Origin: Paenibacillus sp. 1011MAR3C5
GTDB taxonomy: Bacteria > Bacillota > Bacilli > Paenibacillales > Paenibacillaceae
Direction of reading: 5' to 3'
NCBI RefSeq assembly: GCF_003591485.1
Contig: NZ_QZCF01000005.1
Location: forward strand, 186,001-250,000
DNA length: 64,000 nucleotides
A program made the position numbers and the translations under genes. The notes under the pieces were generated by a model. It saw only the letters and a list, made by a program, of their open reading frames with translations, did not search any database and was not told where the DNA came from. Numbering within the stretch: the stretch's first letter is position 1; every line of letters starts with the position of its first letter. Positions 60,823 to 64,000 of the stretch are shown here, piece by piece.

Positions 60823-61755
60823 ATGGCAATGTTAATGGATGATGATATCAAGCAGCTTGCGAAGGAATGGCGGATCAAGTCCGTAATCGTCTACCGTAAC
60901 GGGGAACTGCTGGAGGACTGGCATGACGGAGGCGCTGATTCACTAGCCCCGTTGTACTCCTGTACCAAAAGCGTTCTCTCTGCGTTGATTGGAATTGCGC
61001 AGGATCGGGGGGAGATTGGGAGCATGGATCAGCCGATCGGCGATTATTTGGACGTTTCGCTGCTGGATGAGCAGTCACGCCGGAAGATTACGATTAAGCA
61101 TTTGCTCACAATGACGCCGGGCTTTGAATGGCCGGACTTCGACAAGCCTTACAAGGAGATGCGCGCATCGGCCGATCCTGTTGCGTATACGCTCGCAAAA
61201 CCGGTTATTCATGAACCTGGTCATGCGTACACCTATAATTCCGGCGGATCGCATCTTCTGTCCGCTATACTGACAATGGCAACTGGGAAGCCGGCCGTCC
61301 AATATGCGAAGGAGCGGCTATTCCAGCCGCTTGGCTTCGAGGCGGCACGCTGGTCAGAGAAAAACGGGATCAGCGAAGGCGGCACCGGATTATCCCTATA
61401 CGGGCATGATCTGGCCAAAATCGGACTGATGTATATACAGAATGGAAGGTGGAACGGGAAGGAGATTGTATCATCCGCATGGATCGAAGAATCTGTTGCC
61501 CTTCATCACCGCGGATTGCTTCATTATGAGCCGCCAATCTATGGCGGATACGGCTATCATTGGTGGATTTCTCCGGCGTCCTTCAATGGATGTGCCGATT
61601 GCTACTTTGCATTCGGCCATGGCGGCCAGCATTTAATGAATATCCCCTCGCTCGGGCTCACGATCGTTATTCGAAAAAAAATCACGAAGCGCAATGACGC
61701 CAAATGGGCAAGAGAGCTGATCTTCCGGCATCTTGTTCCCATGGCGCTGAAATAA
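60823..61755 (+). CDS. Serine hydrolase of beta-lactamase class C fold
   Basis: A 310-residue penicillin-binding-protein-like hydrolase. S46-C-T-K49 is the S-x-x-K motif and Y-N-S near residue 140 the second; G-H-G-G-Q near the end replaces the K-T-G box. No signal peptide, so it is probably cytoplasmic and an esterase or peptidase rather than an antibiotic hydrolase. AAAGGTTAGG precedes ATG. It follows the exporter by 27 bases. Confidence 0.88.
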   Translation: MAMLMDDDIKQLAKEWRIKSVIVYRNGELLEDWHDGGADSLAPLYSCTKSVLSALIGIAQDRGEIGSMDQPIGDYLDVSLLDEQSRRKITIKHLLTMTPGFEWPDFDKPYKEMRASADPVAYTLAKPVIHEPGHAYTYNSGGSHLLSAILTMATGKPAVQYAKERLFQPLGFEAARWSEKNGISEGGTGLSLYGHDLAKIGLMYIQNGRWNGKEIVSSAWIEESVALHHRGLLHYEPPIYGGYGYHWWISPASFNGCADCYFAFGHGGQHLMNIPSLGLTIVIRKKITKRNDAKWARELIFRHLVPMALK

Positions 61756-61972
61756 ATAATACATGCAGGACGTATCAAGTTGCAGTTCCTGATCATGACA
61801 TGCATCCGTTCACCCCACATCAATCCTTCTGCCAGCTGTGCACTTTGCACCATGAGATACAACGGATGCTGTCCCGATTCGTATCGGGCACTTCCGGCTT
61901 TCCTGCACATTCTACCGATACTCCACCTAAAGAATTGCTATGATTCGAGCCCGTATCCCGATGAGGGACACT

Positions 61973-61990
61973 AGCAGGCTGCAGCCTGCT
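61973..61990. repeat. 18-base perfect palindrome
   Basis: AGCAGGCTGCAGCCTGCT, self-complementary. It lies 26 bases upstream of the lipoprotein gene, in a stretch (61756-62016) that otherwise shows no gene. Confidence 0.6.
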
Positions 61991-62016
61991 GCCGATAGAA
62001 AGGCGGATGATTACGG

Positions 62017-62505
62017 ATGAATAATCGGTTCTGGTTTTGTATGATTATTTTGATCGCTCTGGCGGGTTGTGCGTCATCTTCTCCCGATGGAGAAGGTGTC
62101 GTCTTCCACACAGACGGCAAGCAGATTCTCGTACTCGATTATTCGGCAGAACCTTATCTCGGCTTGTCTTGGAATGATATTCTCACGGATTATGAAGGTT
62201 CTGCGATCTGGCTGAATGCCTATTCCTCTCGCTACAAAGTCGGGGACCGTGTTCAGTACTGGATTAACGGAGGAGTCAATAATTCCTATCCAAGCCAGGC
62301 AGGAGCGCGAAAGGTAAAGAAAATCGGACAGGCTCCGTCAGCTTCCCCAGTTTCCCCTACACCTAGTTCATCCTCCGTCCATCCTCAGCAGTCGTTCCCG
62401 GAGGAAATGAAGCTTGCGCGTCTACGAATTGTCGGACGAAACGGTATATTCGGATTATCAATTGAAGGATGCGACAATGTGGGAACGCGCCTCATAAACA
62501 TCTGA
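62017..62505 (+). CDS. DUF3221-type lipoprotein
   Basis: A 162-residue lipoprotein with lipobox L-A-G-C (Cys 18). Residues about 25-105 match the DUF3221/YobA beta fold (V-L-D-Y-S, Y-K-V-G-D-R-V-Q-Y-W). A Ser/Pro-rich linker (about 107-130) leads to a short C-terminal tail (K-L-A-R-L-R-I-V) that may be the start of a truncated domain, since it ends abruptly. Confidence 0.75.
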   Translation: MNNRFWFCMIILIALAGCASSSPDGEGVVFHTDGKQILVLDYSAEPYLGLSWNDILTDYEGSAIWLNAYSSRYKVGDRVQYWINGGVNNSYPSQAGARKVKKIGQAPSASPVSPTPSSSSVHPQQSFPEEMKLARLRIVGRNGIFGLSIEGCDNVGTRLINI

Positions 62506-62600
62506 AAATGATAAGAATTGATAGATTATCTACTATTCCTTTCATGATGTAAAAATGTATAATTATAGCATCGTTTCTTTGTGCAAGGGGGGGATGCTGC

Positions 62601-62693
62601 ATGACCGGGAAACAAAATGGCGAGCTTGTTGTCGTGATTCCGATTGTATTGTTGCTGAATGATCGATTGATGATGCATCCAATCCATGATTAG
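62601..62693 (+). CDS. Possible 30-residue peptide
   Basis: A short frame with AGGGGGGG ten bases before ATG and a TATAAT box at about 62559. The peptide has a hydrophobic middle (L-V-V-V-I-P-I-V-L-L-L). It ends 15 bases before the next gene. Could be a leader peptide or chance. Confidence 0.3.
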   Translation: MTGKQNGELVVVIPIVLLLNDRLMMHPIHD

Positions 62694-62707
62694 CGGGGTT
62701 AAGCGAA

Positions 62708-63565
62708 ATGCGTGAACATATAAATGTGGCTCAACGGATTGAAGAGATTATACCTGTACTACAGGGAATGCTGACAGGACGCTATGCGATTGCTTTGGGC
62801 GGATCCTATGCCAAAGGGTATATGGATGAGCACTCCGATCTTGACTTCTATGTCTATACGGACGGGGTTAAGCCGTTGGAGGAGCGCCGGTCGATTCTGT
62901 CAGCCATTGCCGATGCGGATCAGTCCTGTCATATCGACGAGCATATCGAAGGCACGTTATGGGGCGGCTGTGCGGATTTCTATTACAGCGGAATGAAAGT
63001 CGAGACAAGCGTAAAATCCATCGCCGTATACGAGCAGGCGATTCGGGAGTGCCTTGATGGCAAAATTTTTGTGGAACCAACCTTCTGGACGCTGAGCGGC
63101 TATTATAATTACATTTGTTTGTCAGAAGTGAGCTTCGTACAGCCGCTGATAGATGAAGTGGGGCTATTGACGAATTGGAAGGGGCATGTGAGCGTCTATC
63201 CTGAGAAGCTTAAGAAAGCCATCATCCAGCAATTTTGGTGGAAATCGACGTTTTGGCTGGACAACTTTCACTATCTTAGCGCGATTGAGCGCGGGGACTT
63301 TGTCTATGCGTCGGGCATTGCGCAGCAAACCTTCCATTCGCTGCTCCAAGTGTTGCTGGCGGCCAATGAAGTTTATTTTAAAGGCGATAAGAAGATCGGG
63401 AAGCAGCTATCGGAGCTTGCCTTTTGCCCGGAGCCGCTCATCCATGAGCTGGACTTCCTGCTTGGTGCTCATCAGGATCGAATGCTGTTGAAGCGGCAGC
63501 GGCAACTGCTGCTTGAGATTACAAACGCCGTAAGGGGTTATATGACCGATCACAATTGGATTTAG
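62708..63565 (+). CDS. Nucleotidyltransferase-fold protein
   Basis: A 285-residue protein with the polymerase-beta-like signature G-G-S-Y-A-K-G near residue 31, then D-L-D-F-Y near 44-48 (catalytic Asp pair). The rest is helical, similar to DUF4037/aminoglycoside nucleotidyltransferase-like proteins. Substrate unknown; resistance function is possible but not shown. Confidence 0.8.
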   Translation: MREHINVAQRIEEIIPVLQGMLTGRYAIALGGSYAKGYMDEHSDLDFYVYTDGVKPLEERRSILSAIADADQSCHIDEHIEGTLWGGCADFYYSGMKVETSVKSIAVYEQAIRECLDGKIFVEPTFWTLSGYYNYICLSEVSFVQPLIDEVGLLTNWKGHVSVYPEKLKKAIIQQFWWKSTFWLDNFHYLSAIERGDFVYASGIAQQTFHSLLQVLLAANEVYFKGDKKIGKQLSELAFCPEPLIHELDFLLGAHQDRMLLKRQRQLLLEITNAVRGYMTDHNWI

Positions 63566-63602
63566 ATGAACGTGATTGGATACCTATTGTGAGGTGCGGA
63601 AG

Positions 63603-63981
63603 ATGGCGCATGAACAGGAACTGATTCTTTTTATTGTGGAAGCAAAACGCAGCGCGTATGCTTCCAGCGGCAATGCCCTGGAGAAGCCGTCCGGGCCAGG
63701 AGATGGTTTGGCGTAACGGGGAGGCCAAGTGGTCGATGAACTATTTTGGCTATACCCATGATCCTGTGCCGGGATTTCCGGCATTTCTGAATGCGTGCTT
63801 AAGGGAAGTGGACGAGACGGCTCCATTCCGCGGACCCGCGAATAGGAGCGATACGCGGTTTGAATATCAATGTAATTGGAGCGGCGATATCAGCCGATTC
63901 AGCGGAGAAGAGCGAATTCTGCAGCAAGAGAAAACGATCTTCAGCCTGTCCTTCCATGGCGGGGTCATTCAATATGCTTAA
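63603..63981 (+). pseudogene. DUF5680 gene broken by frameshift and deletion
   Basis: The first part (ATG 63603, with GAGGTG upstream) reads E-L-I-L-F-I-V-E-A-K-R-S-A-Y-A and stops at 63714. The other frame continues S-R-P-G...V-W-R-N-G-E-A-K-W-S-M-N-Y-F-G and ends with F-H-G-G-V-I-Q at 63981. Together they match a DUF5680 domain, with about 25 residues missing after S-R-P-G and a frame change around 63672-63700. It may be a true pseudogene or a sequencing error. Confidence 0.65.
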
Positions 63982-64000
63982 CCGGATGGCGGAACTATTT

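Noticed and set aside
60823..61755. Antibiotic-resistance beta-lactamase
   Set aside because: No signal peptide and no K-T-G box; the S-x-x-K fold is shared by many esterases.
61704..61974. Two small frames after the serine hydrolase gene
   Set aside because: One overlaps the end of the hydrolase out of frame; neither has a ribosome site nor any motif.

Overview
The window looks like chromosomal DNA of a moderately GC-rich, spore-forming Firmicute, most probably Paenibacillaceae (Paenibacillus or Cohnella type). The signs are strong GGAGG-type ribosome binding sites, frequent GTG/TTG starts, adaA-adaB order, PucR, DUF3900, DUF3817 and DUF3221 families, CuAO-N-domain exported proteins and an Sda-like sporulation inhibitor. 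I see no rRNA, tRNA, CRISPR array, prophage or insertion sequence. Genes are dense and mostly on the + strand. Family names come from remembered motifs, not from searches.

Layout. 1-12.6 kb: one tightly packed envelope operon (large membrane protein cut by the window edge, ABC-2 ATPase and permease, a coiled-coil/Gly-Ser membrane protein, MoxR ATPase, DUF58 protein and two von Willebrand A membrane proteins), then a rhodanese. 13-18.2 kb: purine catabolism: adenosine deaminase, divergent PucR regulator, and a reduced operon of a PucG-like C-terminal domain without its PLP domain, OHCU decarboxylase (uraD) and an orphan FAD subunit of xanthine dehydrogenase. Three copies of an inverted repeat TATGTTA-N7-TAACATA lie at the control regions here. 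18.7-23.7 kb: dGTPase, a copper P-type ATPase coupled to a SafE-type membrane protein, and a convergent FixH-like gene. 23.8-34.3 kb: a cobalamin riboswitch in front of btuFCD and cobT-cobU-cbiB-cobS-cobD-cobQ-cbiZ, which take up corrinoids and finish the nucleotide loop of B12. 34.5-42.3 kb: exported CuAO-N protein behind an ECF-type promoter, phosphodiester glycosidase-like protein, HrpB helicase, DUF1294, HelD.

42.6-47.3 kb is the most interesting region. It holds a 7TM hybrid LytS-type sensor kinase whose receiver has Asn in place of the phospho-Asp, an unknown 148-residue protein, a response regulator with a SARP/BTAD output module, and a small Sda-like gene (47097-47276). Two of these genes (the unknown protein and the Sda-like gene) are preceded by near-identical promoters with TTTCAG direct repeats at 11-bp phase, 10 bp before a perfect TATAAT box. 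This is the geometry expected for SARP-type activators, so the regulator may control a sporulation-checkpoint-like peptide.

47.4-64 kb is a mixed housekeeping/accessory stretch: DUF3900, CorC/HlyC-type membrane protein, UppP, adaA/ogt alkylation repair, DUF3817, TetR with its palindromic operator and divergent MMPL exporter, TIMP-like lipo/membrane protein behind an ECF-type promoter, a large permease, DedA, a small sigma-region-like protein, an EmrB/QacA-type exporter, a serine hydrolase, a DUF3221 lipoprotein, a nucleotidyltransferase and a frameshifted DUF5680 gene.
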